Shown: piece after piece, positions 31,836 through 41,113 of the stretch
Layout: each line of letters begins with the position of its first letter
Numbering within the stretch: the first letter of the stretch is position 1
Assembly (NCBI GenBank): GCA_964451305.1
Contig: CAYVHV010000020.1
Coordinates: 1 to 64,000 of the forward strand
From: SHLQ01 sp964451305
GTDB taxonomy: Bacteria; Actinomycetota; Acidimicrobiia; Acidimicrobiales; SHLQ01
Direction: 5' to 3'
Length of the DNA: 64,000 nt
Notes under the pieces: generated by a model
The model's input: the letters and a program-made list of their open reading frames with translations, nothing else
What the model was told of the DNA's origin: nothing
The model's database searches: none
Position numbers and translations under genes: made by a program

Positions 31836-33467
31836 CTAGATCACGCCCGATCCGTCGGCTTTGTCGACGATGAGAAGGACGGTGGTCGTCAACACCATCA
31901 AGATGACGCTGAGCGCCATGGCTTGCCCTTGGATGACATCGCCGGGTTGGCTGAGCAGTCGGCTGATTGCGAGCGGCACGGTCATGAACTCGGGTCGACG
32001 GCCAACGAACGATGTTGCACCGAATTCGCCAAGCGAGATTGCGAAAGCGAAGCCAGCACCGATCGCGAGTGCCCGTCGAGCGATTGGGAGGTCGATATCG
32101 CGACGGACTCGACCAGGGCTTGCGCCCATGCTCGCCGCCGCTTCGCGCAATTTCGGATCGATTGCCTGCAACACCGGCACGATCGCTCGGGTTACGAAGG
32201 GCACGCCGATCAACGCCTGCGTTAGCGGGATAATGACCCACGACTGACGAATGTCGTACCACGACGAGTCGAAGGTGATGAGCACACCGAAACCCAGCGT
32301 GACCGCCGACGTTCCGAGCGGGAGCAGGTAGGCCGTGTCGAGCAGTCGACTCCAGCGTTTCGGCCCGTAGACGATGCCGAAGGACGCCCACCCTCCCATA
32401 ATCGTGGCGAGGGCGGCTGCGACGAACGCGAAACCGACCGAGTTCAAGACGGCGCGACCGGGGGTAACTGTAAGAAATGGTGGACGGTCTCCGAGCGCGG
32501 TGTAGTTCGCGAACCCGAATCCGTCACCGGTTCGCAACGACTGTTCGACGAGCACTGCGACCGGAATCGCGAGAAGTCCGAGTGTGATGATGATCGTGGC
32601 CCACGTGGCTACTCGGCCGAGCGTTGTGCGAGCGGGTCTCCGGCGCGTTCCGAGGCGATCTCCAGGCGTGAGGCGTCCTCGTAGCCGCAGGTTCATAGCG
32701 ACGAGCGCGATCACTGCGAGCAGCTGAATGATCGAGAGCACGGCGGCGGTAGAGAAGTCAGTGCGGCTGATCGCGAACCGAAAGATCTCCGTCTCGATCG
32801 TTCGCTGACGAGCTCCACCGAGGATCAACACGACGCCAAACGACGTGAACGTGAAGAAGAAGATGAGCGACGAGGCGGCGAGCAGCGATGGTCGCAGGCG
32901 TCGAAGCGTGATGTGGGTGAAGGCCCGCAGCGCGCTCGCACCGAGGACCCGGGCCGCATGCTCGTCATCTCGAGAGAGCTGACTCCAATAGGTGCCGACC
33001 GTGCGCACGACCACGGCGACGTTGAAGAACACATGGGCGACGATGATCGCGAACACCGACCGGTTAAGCGCGAAGGGACCCGAGGTCAGGCCGACTCGAT
33101 CACTGGTTGCGATGAACGCGCCAGCGACGACCACCGTTGGCAGAACGAACGGAACGGTCACGAGGGCGTTCACGAGCCGCCGACCTCGGAACGATACGTT
33201 TGCAAGGACTGCGGTCAAGGGCAGCGCCACCACAAGAGTGACGAGCGTCGACACGACGGCTTGCCACAAGGTGAACCACGCAGCTGACCAAGTTGGAGTC
33301 GAGCTCAGTGTGTCGATGAGCGCGGCTCCGCCTCCGTCACCCAGACCTCGAATGAGGAGCTGGCTGACAGGGAGGACGAAGAAGACTCCAAGAAAGAGCG
33401 CTGGGAAGAAGACGAGCCCACGCGTTCCCGGCTGGCGCGTGCCTAGCCGAGGACGATGGTGTTCCAC
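31836..33467 (-). CDS. thiP: ABC transporter permease, thiamine (ThiP-like), two fused halves
   Basis: A 543-residue inner-membrane protein with about 12 transmembrane helices and two copies of the permease EAA loop. These are near ARVLGASALRAFTHITLRRL and REAAASMGASPGRVRRDIDL. This fused layout is typical of ThiP and ferric-iron permeases. The riboswitch in front of the upstream co-transcribed substrate-binding gene assigns it to thiamine. Its GTG start overlaps that gene by 25 nt. No ATPase subunit is encoded nearby. Confidence 0.85.
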   Translation of the reverse strand: MEHHRPRLGTRQPGTRGLVFFPALFLGVFFVLPVSQLLIRGLGDGGGAALIDTLSSTPTWSAAWFTLWQAVVSTLVTLVVALPLTAVLANVSFRGRRLVNALVTVPFVLPTVVVAGAFIATSDRVGLTSGPFALNRSVFAIIVAHVFFNVAVVVRTVGTYWSQLSRDDEHAARVLGASALRAFTHITLRRLRPSLLAASSLIFFFTFTSFGVVLILGGARQRTIETEIFRFAISRTDFSTAAVLSIIQLLAVIALVAMNLRLRGRLTPGDRLGTRRRPARTTLGRVATWATIIITLGLLAIPVAVLVEQSLRTGDGFGFANYTALGDRPPFLTVTPGRAVLNSVGFAFVAAALATIMGGWASFGIVYGPKRWSRLLDTAYLLPLGTSAVTLGFGVLITFDSSWYDIRQSWVIIPLTQALIGVPFVTRAIVPVLQAIDPKLREAAASMGASPGRVRRDIDLPIARRALAIGAGFAFAISLGEFGATSFVGRRPEFMTVPLAISRLLSQPGDVIQGQAMALSVILMVLTTTVLLIVDKADGSGVI

Positions 33468-34567
33468 CGTTCGGTCCAGTCGTCGCGGTTCGCTTCGATC
33501 TCGGCCGGGCCGATGAGTACGGGGTCGTCGGCCAATGGCCCAAAGTTGACGAACGCCTCCGGCAACACGGCTTCGCTATTGGCCGGATACACGAACATGT
33601 TGAGCGGCACGTCTTCTTGGAAGGTCGAGCCGAGCATGAAGTCGATCAATGCGGCGGATGCTTCGGGGTGTTCGGTTCCGGCGAGAATGCCAGCGAACTC
33701 GATCTGGCGGAAGCAGCTATCGAACAGGACGGCGGTCGGTGGCTCCTGGACGGGAGGATCGGCGAAGAGGAACTCGGCAGGAGGGCTCGACGCGTACGAG
33801 GTCACGATCGAACGCTCACCGCCACCTGCGATGAACTCACCGTTGTAGGCATCGTTCCAGCCAGCGGTAATCGTCACTCCGTTCTCGACGAGCGAGGACC
33901 AGTAATCCTCCCAGCCGTCTTCTCCGAATCGATCGATCGTGGCGAGCAGGAACGCGAAGCCCGGTGACGAGGTCTCTGGGTTTTCGGTCACGAACTGGTT
34001 TGCGTTCACCGGGTCGATGAGGTCATCGAGGGTCGCAGGTGCATCACCGGGAAGCGCGTCGGACCAGTAGTTCACACACACGTCGCTGAAGTCGATCGGC
34101 GTGACTCGGTTGATCGGGTCGAGTTGCAGATCGGCTGGGACGGTATCGAGACCGGCTGCGACATATGGCGAGAAGAGGTCGGCTTCGAGGCCTCGGCACA
34201 GAAAGCTATTATCGATACCGAAGAGGACGTCCGCTGTTGGCGTGCCAGCGGTCAGAACCGCTTGGCTCACCAGCTGGCCCGCGTCACCGACGGCGACTTG
34301 TTCAACCGTGATTCCCGTCTCCGCGGTGAACGCCTCCAGCGTCCCTTCCGACAGGAAGAACGAATCGTGTGTTGCCAGTGTGATCGTCGTGCCGTCGAGG
34401 CTTGAAATGTCCTCGGGAGCTTCCACGACATCGAGGCCAGGGTCGGTAAAGCACTCACTCGTCTCCGAAGCGGTATCGTCGGAACTTCCGCACGCGGCAG
34501 CAACGAGCGCCATCACAAATACGAGCGCACCCAGACGCAGTGAACGGTTAGCTGTGGTCATCATCAT
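33443..34567 (-). CDS. thiB: Thiamine ABC transporter substrate-binding lipoprotein
   Basis: A 374-residue lipoprotein (signal ending LVAAACGSS). The mature part follows the ThiB/TbpA pattern: ITLATHDSFFLSEGTLEAFT, VLFGIDNSFLC, DVCVNYWSD and VTSYASSPPAE. It captures thiamine or its phosphates outside the membrane and delivers them to the overlapping permease. Three consecutive ATGs open the gene; the GGAGGA site in the riboswitch favours the second or third. Expression should fall when thiamine pyrophosphate is abundant. Confidence 0.88.
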   Translation of the reverse strand: MMMTTANRSLRLGALVFVMALVAAACGSSDDTASETSECFTDPGLDVVEAPEDISSLDGTTITLATHDSFFLSEGTLEAFTAETGITVEQVAVGDAGQLVSQAVLTAGTPTADVLFGIDNSFLCRGLEADLFSPYVAAGLDTVPADLQLDPINRVTPIDFSDVCVNYWSDALPGDAPATLDDLIDPVNANQFVTENPETSSPGFAFLLATIDRFGEDGWEDYWSSLVENGVTITAGWNDAYNGEFIAGGGERSIVTSYASSPPAEFLFADPPVQEPPTAVLFDSCFRQIEFAGILAGTEHPEASAALIDFMLGSTFQEDVPLNMFVYPANSEAVLPEAFVNFGPLADDPVLIGPAEIEANRDDWTERWNTIVLG

Positions 34568-34570
34568 CTT

Positions 34571-34660
34571 CCTCCGCTGGAATTACCCAGTTCAGGTTGT
34601 ACGGGTCGGTGACGCGAGTGGCACCCTCTCAGCCCGGCACGACGCCCGAGCTCCCCGGTG
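34571..34660 (-). promoter_or_regulatory. TPP riboswitch (THI element)
   Basis: Read on the minus strand, the aptamer has GGGGAGCTCGGG, the invariant GGGCTGAGAGGGTGCC, ACCC, ACCTGAACTGGGTAATTCC and CAGCGGAGGA. Stems P3 (GCTCGG/CCGGGC), P4 (GGGT/ACCC) and P5 (CTGG/CCAG) all form. The 3' conserved strand itself contains the GGAGGA ribosome binding site of the downstream gene, so ligand binding can directly block translation. Confidence 0.93.
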
Positions 34661-34774
34661 TGGTTGTGGCCTCAGTCTATGCGGTTTCGGGCGATCTTTC
34701 CGGTCCGCAGGAGGCGCGAGAAATTTTCTGCGCATATTTACTCTGTCATCTTGCTCAAACACTGGTTCGTCCGA

Positions 34775-34780
34775 TAGTCC
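34775..34780 (+). promoter_or_regulatory. Leaderless-type -10 box (TAGTCC) for glgA
   Basis: Near-consensus hexamer ending 7 nt before the ATG at 34788; the spacer also holds AAGGG. Confidence 0.3.
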
Positions 34781-34787
34781 AAGGGTG

Positions 34788-36257
34788 ATGGTTCTCACTC
34801 CTTCTTCGGCCCGCAGCGTTGTATTTGCTACCGCTGAAGCCGCGCCAATCGCCCGCGTCGGTGGTCTGGCCGAAGCCGGTGCTGGACTGATTCGGTCGCT
34901 CCAGAGTTCGACCGACATCGATCTGATGGTCGTGCTCCCCGATTACGGCGATGTGGTCCTCGAAGACGAGACCATCAGGCCGCTCGACGTTCCCGACTGG
35001 GTGGGCGAAGCGACCCTTCGCTCGGGCATCGCTCCCGAGTTGGGTCGTGTCCATCTCGTGGGCTTCTCAAGTTTGACCCGCCCCCATCCCTACGTGGACG
35101 AGTTCGGTGAAGGCTGGTCGGACAATGACCTGCGTTTCTTTGGGTTCTCGGCGGCGGTCGCTGCGATCACGAACCATGTAAAGCCCGACGTGCTCCACCT
35201 CAACGACTGGCACACCGCAATGGCGCTTGCGTGGGTGACCGAGACCCCGACCGTCTACACGATTCATACGCTGGGTTACCAGGGACACGCCGACATTGGC
35301 TGGCTCGATCTAGTCGATCCCGATCGTGCGTGGGCGTTCGAATGGTTTGGTGAAGTCAACCCTGCCGCCGGAGCGATTCGGCTGGCGGACAAGGTGATTG
35401 CCGTCAGCCCGAATTACGCCTGCGAGATCCTCGATCCGACCCGAGGCGAGGGCCTGCACAACCTGCTTGCTGAGCGCGGTGAAGATCTCGTTGGCATTCG
35501 CAACGGCATCGACGCCACGCTGTGGAATCCTCTGACCGACCCGGCGATCATCGAACGTTACGGTCGAACGAACTTGTCGAATAAGGAGTCGACCGCGGCG
35601 CACCTTCGCTCCCTGGTCGGTTGGGAACGAAGTGATGGGCCGATGATCGGAATGGTCACTCGCCTCGTCGAACAAAAGGGCATCGACCTCGTCCTCGGCC
35701 TCGTGCCATACCTCGATCAAATGGGGGCCCGGCTTCTGCTTTTGGGTAGCGGCTCGGAACGTCTATCGATGTGGGCTCGGCAGTTGAGCGTCGAGTATCC
35801 CGATCTGTTCGCATTCATCGAGGGCTACGACCTCGAGGTGGCTCACCAAATTTTTGCTGGCGCCGACCTGTTCTGTATGCCGAGTCGGTTCGAACCGTGT
35901 GGCCTCGCTCAGATGCAGGCCATGCGATACGGCACGATTCCTGTTGTGACGCCCGTTGGCGGTCTTGTAGATACCGTGATCGACGCCGACACGGATCAGA
36001 AGAACGGCACCGGGTTTGTTGCGCTGACGATCGATTCGCTCGGGATACTCGATGCGTTACATCGAGCGACTCGCGCGTGGCATGTCCGCCGCCGTCGCAC
36101 GGGCATCCAAAAGCGAGGGATGGCCGTCGACTGGAGCTGGGATGTTCCAACCCAACAACATCTCGCGGCATATGGTGAGGCACTCCTGAATAGAGAGCGG
36201 GCCGCGAGCGCTGAGGTGTTGGATGACCCGTCGGCTGACGCCCCACCGTCGCTGTAG
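34788..36257 (+). CDS. glgA: Glycogen synthase (GT5, GlgA-like)
   Basis: A 489-residue GT-B glycosyltransferase. The N-terminal motif is RVGGLAEAGAGL, with Arg for the usual Lys of KTGGL. HLNDWHTAMA, YTIHTLGYQGH, VSPNYACEI and GIRNGIDATLWNP are classic GT5 segments. The C-terminal domain has MVTRLVEQKGIDL and PSRFEPCGLAQMQAMRYGT. It transfers glucose from ADP-glucose to alpha-1,4-glucan. glgC, which makes ADP-glucose, lies 0.6 kb downstream on the other strand. The start is ATG 34788; the longer open frame upstream is antisense to thiB and rejected. Confidence 0.93.
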   Translation: MVLTPSSARSVVFATAEAAPIARVGGLAEAGAGLIRSLQSSTDIDLMVVLPDYGDVVLEDETIRPLDVPDWVGEATLRSGIAPELGRVHLVGFSSLTRPHPYVDEFGEGWSDNDLRFFGFSAAVAAITNHVKPDVLHLNDWHTAMALAWVTETPTVYTIHTLGYQGHADIGWLDLVDPDRAWAFEWFGEVNPAAGAIRLADKVIAVSPNYACEILDPTRGEGLHNLLAERGEDLVGIRNGIDATLWNPLTDPAIIERYGRTNLSNKESTAAHLRSLVGWERSDGPMIGMVTRLVEQKGIDLVLGLVPYLDQMGARLLLLGSGSERLSMWARQLSVEYPDLFAFIEGYDLEVAHQIFAGADLFCMPSRFEPCGLAQMQAMRYGTIPVVTPVGGLVDTVIDADTDQKNGTGFVALTIDSLGILDALHRATRAWHVRRRRTGIQKRGMAVDWSWDVPTQQHLAAYGEALLNRERAASAEVLDDPSADAPPSL

Positions 36258-36324
36258 GAATTTACAGCCATTTCTGCTGGCATCTGCCTAGAATCTGGCG
36301 GAGCTAATGACGGGAGAGCTATCA

Positions 36325-36813
36325 ATGAGAAGCCTTGTAATCGCAGCCGCAGGAGCACTAGTGCTCGCATCGTGTGGAGGTGGGGCAGCGACGAGCGACG
36401 AATCTGCACGAGACGACTCGGGTGAGATCGTGGAAGGCGGAGACATTGGTGTCTTTGTCGTCCAAGAGGGGGACTGCATCAGTTTGCCGACGGCTGGGGC
36501 CGAAGTTGCAGCCTTCGAGGGATCATCTTGCGATGAGCCGCACGATGGCGAGATCTATGAGCTCTTTGACATCACCGGATTCGATGAGTTCCCAGGCGAT
36601 ACCGTCCTTCGCGAGCAGGCGGACGAAGGCTGTCTCAACGCGTTCGAGCCATACGTCGGCATCGATTACCAACTGTCGGAGTTCTTCTACACGTTCTTCA
36701 CGCCGAGCGAAGACACCTGGAATCAGGTCGACGACCGTGAGGTCATCTGCATTGCTGTTCCAGCCGAGGGTGAACCGCAGCTCACCATGTCGATCGAAGG
36801 CGTCGCTCGCTAG
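36325..36813 (+). CDS. Lipoprotein with a septum-formation-like domain
   Basis: A 162-residue lipoprotein (lipidation Cys17 in LVLASCGGG). After an acidic linker comes a domain with spaced cysteines: EGDCISL, SSCDEPHDGEIYELFDI, EGCLNAFEPYVG and VICIAV. The GDC...V..C..PH..E pattern is the Septum_form type of actinobacterial exported proteins. Function is unknown. The ATG at 36325 has GGAGA 8 nt upstream. It sits between glgA and glgC, but nothing ties it to glycogen. Confidence 0.7.
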   Translation: MRSLVIAAAGALVLASCGGGAATSDESARDDSGEIVEGGDIGVFVVQEGDCISLPTAGAEVAAFEGSSCDEPHDGEIYELFDITGFDEFPGDTVLREQADEGCLNAFEPYVGIDYQLSEFFYTFFTPSEDTWNQVDDREVICIAVPAEGEPQLTMSIEGVAR

Positions 36814-36835
36814 AGCACCCGCGCAGAATTCTCTT

Positions 36836-36872
36836 AACGTCACACTTGAGGTCAGGCCCCTAGTGTGACGTT
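36836..36872. terminator. Inverted repeat between convergent lipoprotein and glgC genes
   Basis: AACGTCACACT (36836-36846) is perfectly complementary to 36862-36872 around a 15-nt loop TGAGGTCAGGCCCCT. The loop resembles a degenerate copy of the GGGTCWGACCC element found at other convergent ends. Confidence 0.7.
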
Positions 36873-36875
36873 TAG

Positions 36876-38123
36876 CTATGGAGAGATGATCGAGTTCTTC
36901 GCGACGACGGCGACGCCTCCATCGCTAATCGTGCAGTGTTTCGCGTCTTCCTTCGGATCGACACCGATCTGAACGCCTGCTGGAATGATGACGTTCTTGT
37001 CGATGACGCAGTTCCGTAGCACGGTGTCGGGCCCGATCGTGACGTCATCGAGGAGGACGACGTTCTCGAGATCAGCTCCGTAGTGAACGTGTGCGCCGAC
37101 ACCGACGACCGAGTTCGAGACTCGAGCGCCAGAGATGATCACGCCAGTGCTGACGATCGAGTTGTTCACCGAAGGATCGCCGGTGCGGAAGTCGCTGACG
37201 AACTTCGCTGGTGGCAAGTTTCGGCTGTAGCTGAAGATCGGCCAGCTCGGGTTATAGAGGTTGAAGATCGGCTCTGGTTGAACGAGATCCATGTTGGCCT
37301 CGAAGTAGGAGTCGAGGGTTCCAACATCTCGCCAGTAGTGACGATTGCGTTCCGTGTCTCCCGGAACGATGTTCTCGGTGAAGTCATACACACTGGCTTC
37401 ACCGCGGTTGACCAAGGCTGGAATGAGGTCGCCGCCGACGTCGTGGCCGGAACTGTCTTTGCGAGCGTCGTCAGCGGCGAGGTCCATCAACATCTCGGTC
37501 GAGAAGATGTAGTTGCCCATCGAGGCGAGCACCTCATCTGGTGAATCGGGAAGGCCCTGAGGGTTCTCTGGCTTCTCATCGAATCGAAGGATCTTGCTCG
37601 ATCCTGGCCCGATGGTGATCACGCCGAACTGGTTTGCTTCAGCACGTGGGACCCTGATGCCGGCAACGGTTGCCGCGCTGCCGGTCGACATATGAGCGTC
37701 GAGCATCTGGCGAGCATCGATCCGGTAGATGTGGTCAGCACCGAAGACGATGATGTTCTCCGGGCGCTCGTCATCGATGAGGTTGAAGTTCTGGTAGATC
37801 GCATCGAGCGAGCCCATGAACCACTGAGGTCCACGCCGCATCTGGGCGGGCACCGTCGTCACGTAGTTGCCGAGTTCGCTTGAGAGGCTCCATGTTCGTG
37901 AGATATGAACATCGAGGCTGTGCGACTTGTATTGAGTGAGCACGACGATCTTGCGGTAACCCGAGTTCACCAAGTTCGAAATGGCGAAGTCGATGAGCCG
38001 GTAGCGACCGCCGAATGGCACTGCTGGTTTCGCTCGCTGGGCGGTGAGCGGCATTAACCGTTTGCCTTCGCCTCCGGCGAGAACCATACAGAGGATGTTT
38101 GGGCGGCGACCGGAATTGTGCAT
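36876..38123 (-). CDS. glgC: Glucose-1-phosphate adenylyltransferase
   Basis: A 415-residue enzyme. The nucleotidyltransferase motif is VLAGGEGKRLMPLT near residue 14, and RAKPAVPFGGRYRLIDF is the effector-site segment. FGADHIYRID, GNYIFST and HYWRDVGTLDSYFEANMDL are catalytic and substrate regions. The C-terminal left-handed beta-helix is evident from hexapeptide-like repeats (VSTGVIISGARVSNSVVGVG). It makes ADP-glucose from glucose-1-phosphate and ATP, the committed step of glycogen synthesis. A TAAGCT box 6 nt before the ATG fits a leaderless transcript. Confidence 0.97.
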   Translation of the reverse strand: MHNSGRRPNILCMVLAGGEGKRLMPLTAQRAKPAVPFGGRYRLIDFAISNLVNSGYRKIVVLTQYKSHSLDVHISRTWSLSSELGNYVTTVPAQMRRGPQWFMGSLDAIYQNFNLIDDERPENIIVFGADHIYRIDARQMLDAHMSTGSAATVAGIRVPRAEANQFGVITIGPGSSKILRFDEKPENPQGLPDSPDEVLASMGNYIFSTEMLMDLAADDARKDSSGHDVGGDLIPALVNRGEASVYDFTENIVPGDTERNRHYWRDVGTLDSYFEANMDLVQPEPIFNLYNPSWPIFSYSRNLPPAKFVSDFRTGDPSVNNSIVSTGVIISGARVSNSVVGVGAHVHYGADLENVVLLDDVTIGPDTVLRNCVIDKNVIIPAGVQIGVDPKEDAKHCTISDGGVAVVAKNSIISP

Positions 38124-38129
38124 GGTCTG

Positions 38130-38135
38130 AGCTTA
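38130..38135 (-). promoter_or_regulatory. Leaderless-type -10 box (TAAGCT) for glgC
   Basis: Minus-strand TANNNT hexamer ending 6 nt before the ATG at 38123. Confidence 0.5.
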
Positions 38136-38165
38136 GTGGGCGAAGGGCGCTCGGCGCCTCCCGTG

Positions 38166-39848
38166 CTAGCTGATCGAGGCCACTCCGGCACTGCCAGCGT
38201 CAACGGTGAATGTTGCCGTGATTGCGATGGGTGAGTTTTCGTCCATGACATCGGTGAGCGTGTGCAGACGAGTCGTCCACGTTTCGGCTTGCACCTCGCA
38301 TGTCATGAAGCCGTTTTCGGGTGAGAAGTTGCGGACTTGTGGGTTCACGGCGAGCACCAGCGGGGCGAGGCCGCGCAGTGCTTCGGGAAAGGTCGAGCTA
38401 ATCGCAGGGGCCATAAACTCGGTCGCCATAACGGCACCGCTGGGATCGAACGGGTCGCTGCGGACGTCGCCGGCGCTGCTCGAATGGAAGTCACCGGACA
38501 GCACGACGAGGTTTGCGTCGGTTCCTCCGATGGTTTCGAGGAGGCCTTGACGTTCACCGAAGTATCCGTCCCACGTGTCGGTGTTGATGGCCGGAACCTC
38601 GCCGGGGAAGGCATTTAGTCCGTGCATGTAGACCTGGTTTCCGAGCACGTTCCAGGTGGCGGTCGACGATTGGACCTGAGCTTCGAGCCACTGCCGTTGA
38701 ACGCTGCCGAGCATGGATTGTTCGGGGTTGCGGGAATCATCGCTGAGCAAACGCACACCCAAATTGCCGAGACCGGGCAGAGCGACCGGGTCGCCATCGG
38801 TGACTTGAGGCGACCGGAACTGGCGGCCATCGAGCATATGAAGGTGGACGAGGTCACCCCATTCGAATGAACGGTAGATAATGAAGTCTTCACCGCTCAC
38901 CGGTGGCGGAACTCGAACGGGCATGTTCTCCCACCACGCTTGATAGGCGGCCTCCCGACGGAGCATGAAGGCGTCCATGTCCTGGCCATCCTCGGTTGCG
39001 TTCGTCGCATGGTTGTTGTCGACTTCGTGGTCATCCCAGGTGACGACCCAGGGTCGTGCCGCGTGGTGTGCTTGGAGGAATGGATCCGACTTGTAGAGCG
39101 CGTAGCGCTGCCGGTAGCCATCGAGGGTCGTGACCTCGGGCGAGTCGTGGACTCGTTGACCAGCGGAGCTGACATCTCCGCTATTTCCTGGTCCGTACTC
39201 GTAGATGTAGTCGCCCAACCAGACGAAGAGGTCGAGGTCCTCGGCAGCGAGATGACGATGTGCTGCGTAGGCGCCGCTTTCCCAGTTCTGGCATGACGAG
39301 AACCCGAAGCGGAGCGTGGGCGCGTCGTTTCCGGGTGCCGGCAGCGTGCGGGTGCGCCCGGTCTGTGAGGTGTGCTCGCCAATGCGAAACCTGTAGTGGT
39401 ACCACGTGTCGGAGTCGAGCCCTTCTGGGGTCTGATGCACGCTGTGGGCATAGGCGGCCGAGGCGGTTGTCAGCGTTGATGACACAAGTTCGTCGAAGTT
39501 CTCATCGATGGCGAGGTCCACCGCAACCATGAGATCGAGACTCGGATCTGGGGTGGCGATAAGTCGCGTCCACAAGACCATCGATGCGCTGTCGGGGTCG
39601 CCGGACGCGACTCCGAGTTGGAACGGAAAGCCACCGTCGTACTCGGGGGCATCGACGAGCTGGAGTTCGGGCTCGGTGGTGCTGGATGTGTCGGTCTGCT
39701 CATCGCTCACAGCCGCGTCCGGTGAACCCGTTTGTGCATCCGCGGTTCCGTTCGGATCGACACGCTGGGCAGCGTCCTCGCTCGAGGTGCAGCCAACAGT
39801 GGCGAGGCCGACGGATCCGATCAGCAGTTCACGACGAGACAGAGCCAC
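38166..39848 (-). CDS. phoD: PhoD-like alkaline phosphatase, Tat-exported lipoprotein
   Basis: A 560-residue protein. The N-terminus SRRELLIGSVGLATVGC combines a twin-arginine motif with a lipobox. The PhoD domain follows: FQLGVASGDPDSASMVLWTRL, FSSCQNWE, DLFVWLGDYIYEYG, VTWDDHEVDNNHATN and VLSGDFHSS, which supply the Fe/Ca ligands. It hydrolyses phosphate mono- or diesters outside the cell. It lies 58 nt after the DUF805 gene on the same strand. The GTG start has a TACAAA hexamer 7 nt upstream. Confidence 0.93.
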   Translation of the reverse strand: MALSRRELLIGSVGLATVGCTSSEDAAQRVDPNGTADAQTGSPDAAVSDEQTDTSSTTEPELQLVDAPEYDGGFPFQLGVASGDPDSASMVLWTRLIATPDPSLDLMVAVDLAIDENFDELVSSTLTTASAAYAHSVHQTPEGLDSDTWYHYRFRIGEHTSQTGRTRTLPAPGNDAPTLRFGFSSCQNWESGAYAAHRHLAAEDLDLFVWLGDYIYEYGPGNSGDVSSAGQRVHDSPEVTTLDGYRQRYALYKSDPFLQAHHAARPWVVTWDDHEVDNNHATNATEDGQDMDAFMLRREAAYQAWWENMPVRVPPPVSGEDFIIYRSFEWGDLVHLHMLDGRQFRSPQVTDGDPVALPGLGNLGVRLLSDDSRNPEQSMLGSVQRQWLEAQVQSSTATWNVLGNQVYMHGLNAFPGEVPAINTDTWDGYFGERQGLLETIGGTDANLVVLSGDFHSSSAGDVRSDPFDPSGAVMATEFMAPAISSTFPEALRGLAPLVLAVNPQVRNFSPENGFMTCEVQAETWTTRLHTLTDVMDENSPIAITATFTVDAGSAGVASIS

Positions 39849-39906
39849 GTCGTTGTTTGTATCAGCTTCGACCTATGTCTGTGGGTTCACGTAAGACACA
39901 AACGTC

Positions 39907-40416
39907 TTAGGCGGCTTGGTCACCGTGGTTCCAGGCCTCTTCGCCAGGCAGGTAGACATCTTGGCCGTTGTACGAGACGGCGGTGCCGCTGGCGGTCGGC
40001 TCTTCTGGCGGAACCCAGGAGTTTGGGTCGTAGGGGTCGTTGCCATACGGGGTGTAGGTCTTATCCGAGATGCCAGATGCAAAGAAGAGGTAGATGTTGA
40101 AGACCAAGCCGATAAGAGGAACGAACAGGACGAGTACCATCCAGGCGCTGAAGTTGAGGTCCTTCAAACGACGGACGGTATTGATTGCCCACACGAAGTA
40201 GATGAAGACCATGCCAAGCGCCCAGATGCCGAGCGCCGACGCACTGAAGGTCACGTCGGTCAATGTGTCCTGAGCCGCTCCAGCGCTACTGGTATCAATA
40301 TCGATGCCGAACTGGAGGACATAAATCGCCAACGCATACGTAGCGATCGCGCATACGACCGAGACGGCGAGGTACTCGAGGCGGCCTGCCTTGTGCAAGG
40401 TAGTGAGAAAGCGCAT
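39907..40416 (-). CDS. DUF805-like small membrane protein
   Basis: A 169-residue membrane protein with about four transmembrane segments. The segment INTVRRLKDLNFSAWMVLVL followed by FVPLIGLVFNIYLFF matches the DUF805 core (RRLHD..W...L..IP..G). The C-terminus is a Pro/Gly/Asn-rich soluble tail of about 50 residues ending WNHGDQAA. Function is unknown. It precedes the PhoD gene on the same strand. Confidence 0.7.
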   Translation of the reverse strand: MRFLTTLHKAGRLEYLAVSVVCAIATYALAIYVLQFGIDIDTSSAGAAQDTLTDVTFSASALGIWALGMVFIYFVWAINTVRRLKDLNFSAWMVLVLFVPLIGLVFNIYLFFASGISDKTYTPYGNDPYDPNSWVPPEEPTASGTAVSYNGQDVYLPGEEAWNHGDQAA

Positions 40417-40516
40417 GGTTTCTTATCGAACAAACCACCCACACGGTTGAGCGCGGAGCCAGATTTCGTGTGATTTGGGCCGTTTTGCCCAGCGCGATGT
40501 TGGGGAATGTCGACGC

Positions 40517-41113
40517 TTAGAAGGTGCTGCGACGAGCGAGTTCGTTGGCGAGATCGTCGTACAGCGTCACCGTGAAGAGCAGGCCGACGAGCGCAAAGAG
40601 CATAAATCCGGCACCGACGACGAAGCGGTTCGAGGTTTTGATCTGGAAGTCAGGGAACGCAACGCCAGCTGCAGCGACGAGGATGAATGGGAGGAAGAGA
40701 CCTGCGAGAAAGGCAACCGTTCCGCCGATGTGGCTGAAGGGCTCGCTGCGTGCGCCGTTAATGACGTCTCCGAGGTGCGGCCCAACGCAGGGAATCCATG
40801 CCCATGCTCCGGCGAGTCCAGCGACTGCAGCTGCGAGGCCATCGGTGCTGGCATGATTCTGGCGCCATGCGAGACCAGCGGCAGCGATGAGCGCAACGCC
40901 GAGCCCGACCTGGGTGACGCCTTCGACTTCGCCGAGCGGCCAGAAGCCACCGAATCGAAGCCATGCGACGAGCATGGCCACAGCCGAAAAGATCGTTGTG
41001 ACGAGAACAGCGCGACGTCGCCCGCCCAAGGCAACGGCGGTGCCAGGAATGACGATCAGCCAGCTACAGGGCAAGCGAAGGCTCTCGGTGCCTTCGAAGA
41101 TGAGGTTGATCAT
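40517..41113 (-). CDS. CcdA/DsbD-like thiol-disulfide membrane transporter
   Basis: A 198-residue membrane protein with five to six transmembrane helices. It has LRLPCSWLIVIPG at the N-terminus and AWIPCVGPHLGDVIN in the middle, the two membrane cysteines that shuttle electrons in CcdA. It should carry reducing power from cytoplasmic thioredoxin to an extracytoplasmic thioredoxin-like partner. The preceding gene encodes exactly such a partner, and the two overlap by 4 nt (ATGA). The first helix looks short compared with typical CcdA (about 240 residues). Confidence 0.75.
   Translation of the reverse strand: MINLIFEGTESLRLPCSWLIVIPGTAVALGGRRRAVLVTTIFSAVAMLVAWLRFGGFWPLGEVEGVTQVGLGVALIAAAGLAWRQNHASTDGLAAAVAGLAGAWAWIPCVGPHLGDVINGARSEPFSHIGGTVAFLAGLFLPFILVAAAGVAFPDFQIKTSNRFVVGAGFMLFALVGLLFTVTLYDDLANELARRSTF

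Noticed and set aside
31836..34567. Ferric-iron transporter assignment for the binding protein and permease
   Set aside because: The architecture would fit iron uptake too, but the TPP riboswitch and ThiB-like motifs point to thiamine.
34101..34787. 718-residue version of glycogen synthase
   Set aside because: The extra 229 residues are antisense to thiB and its riboswitch; GlgA homologues begin at the VVFATAEAAP region.
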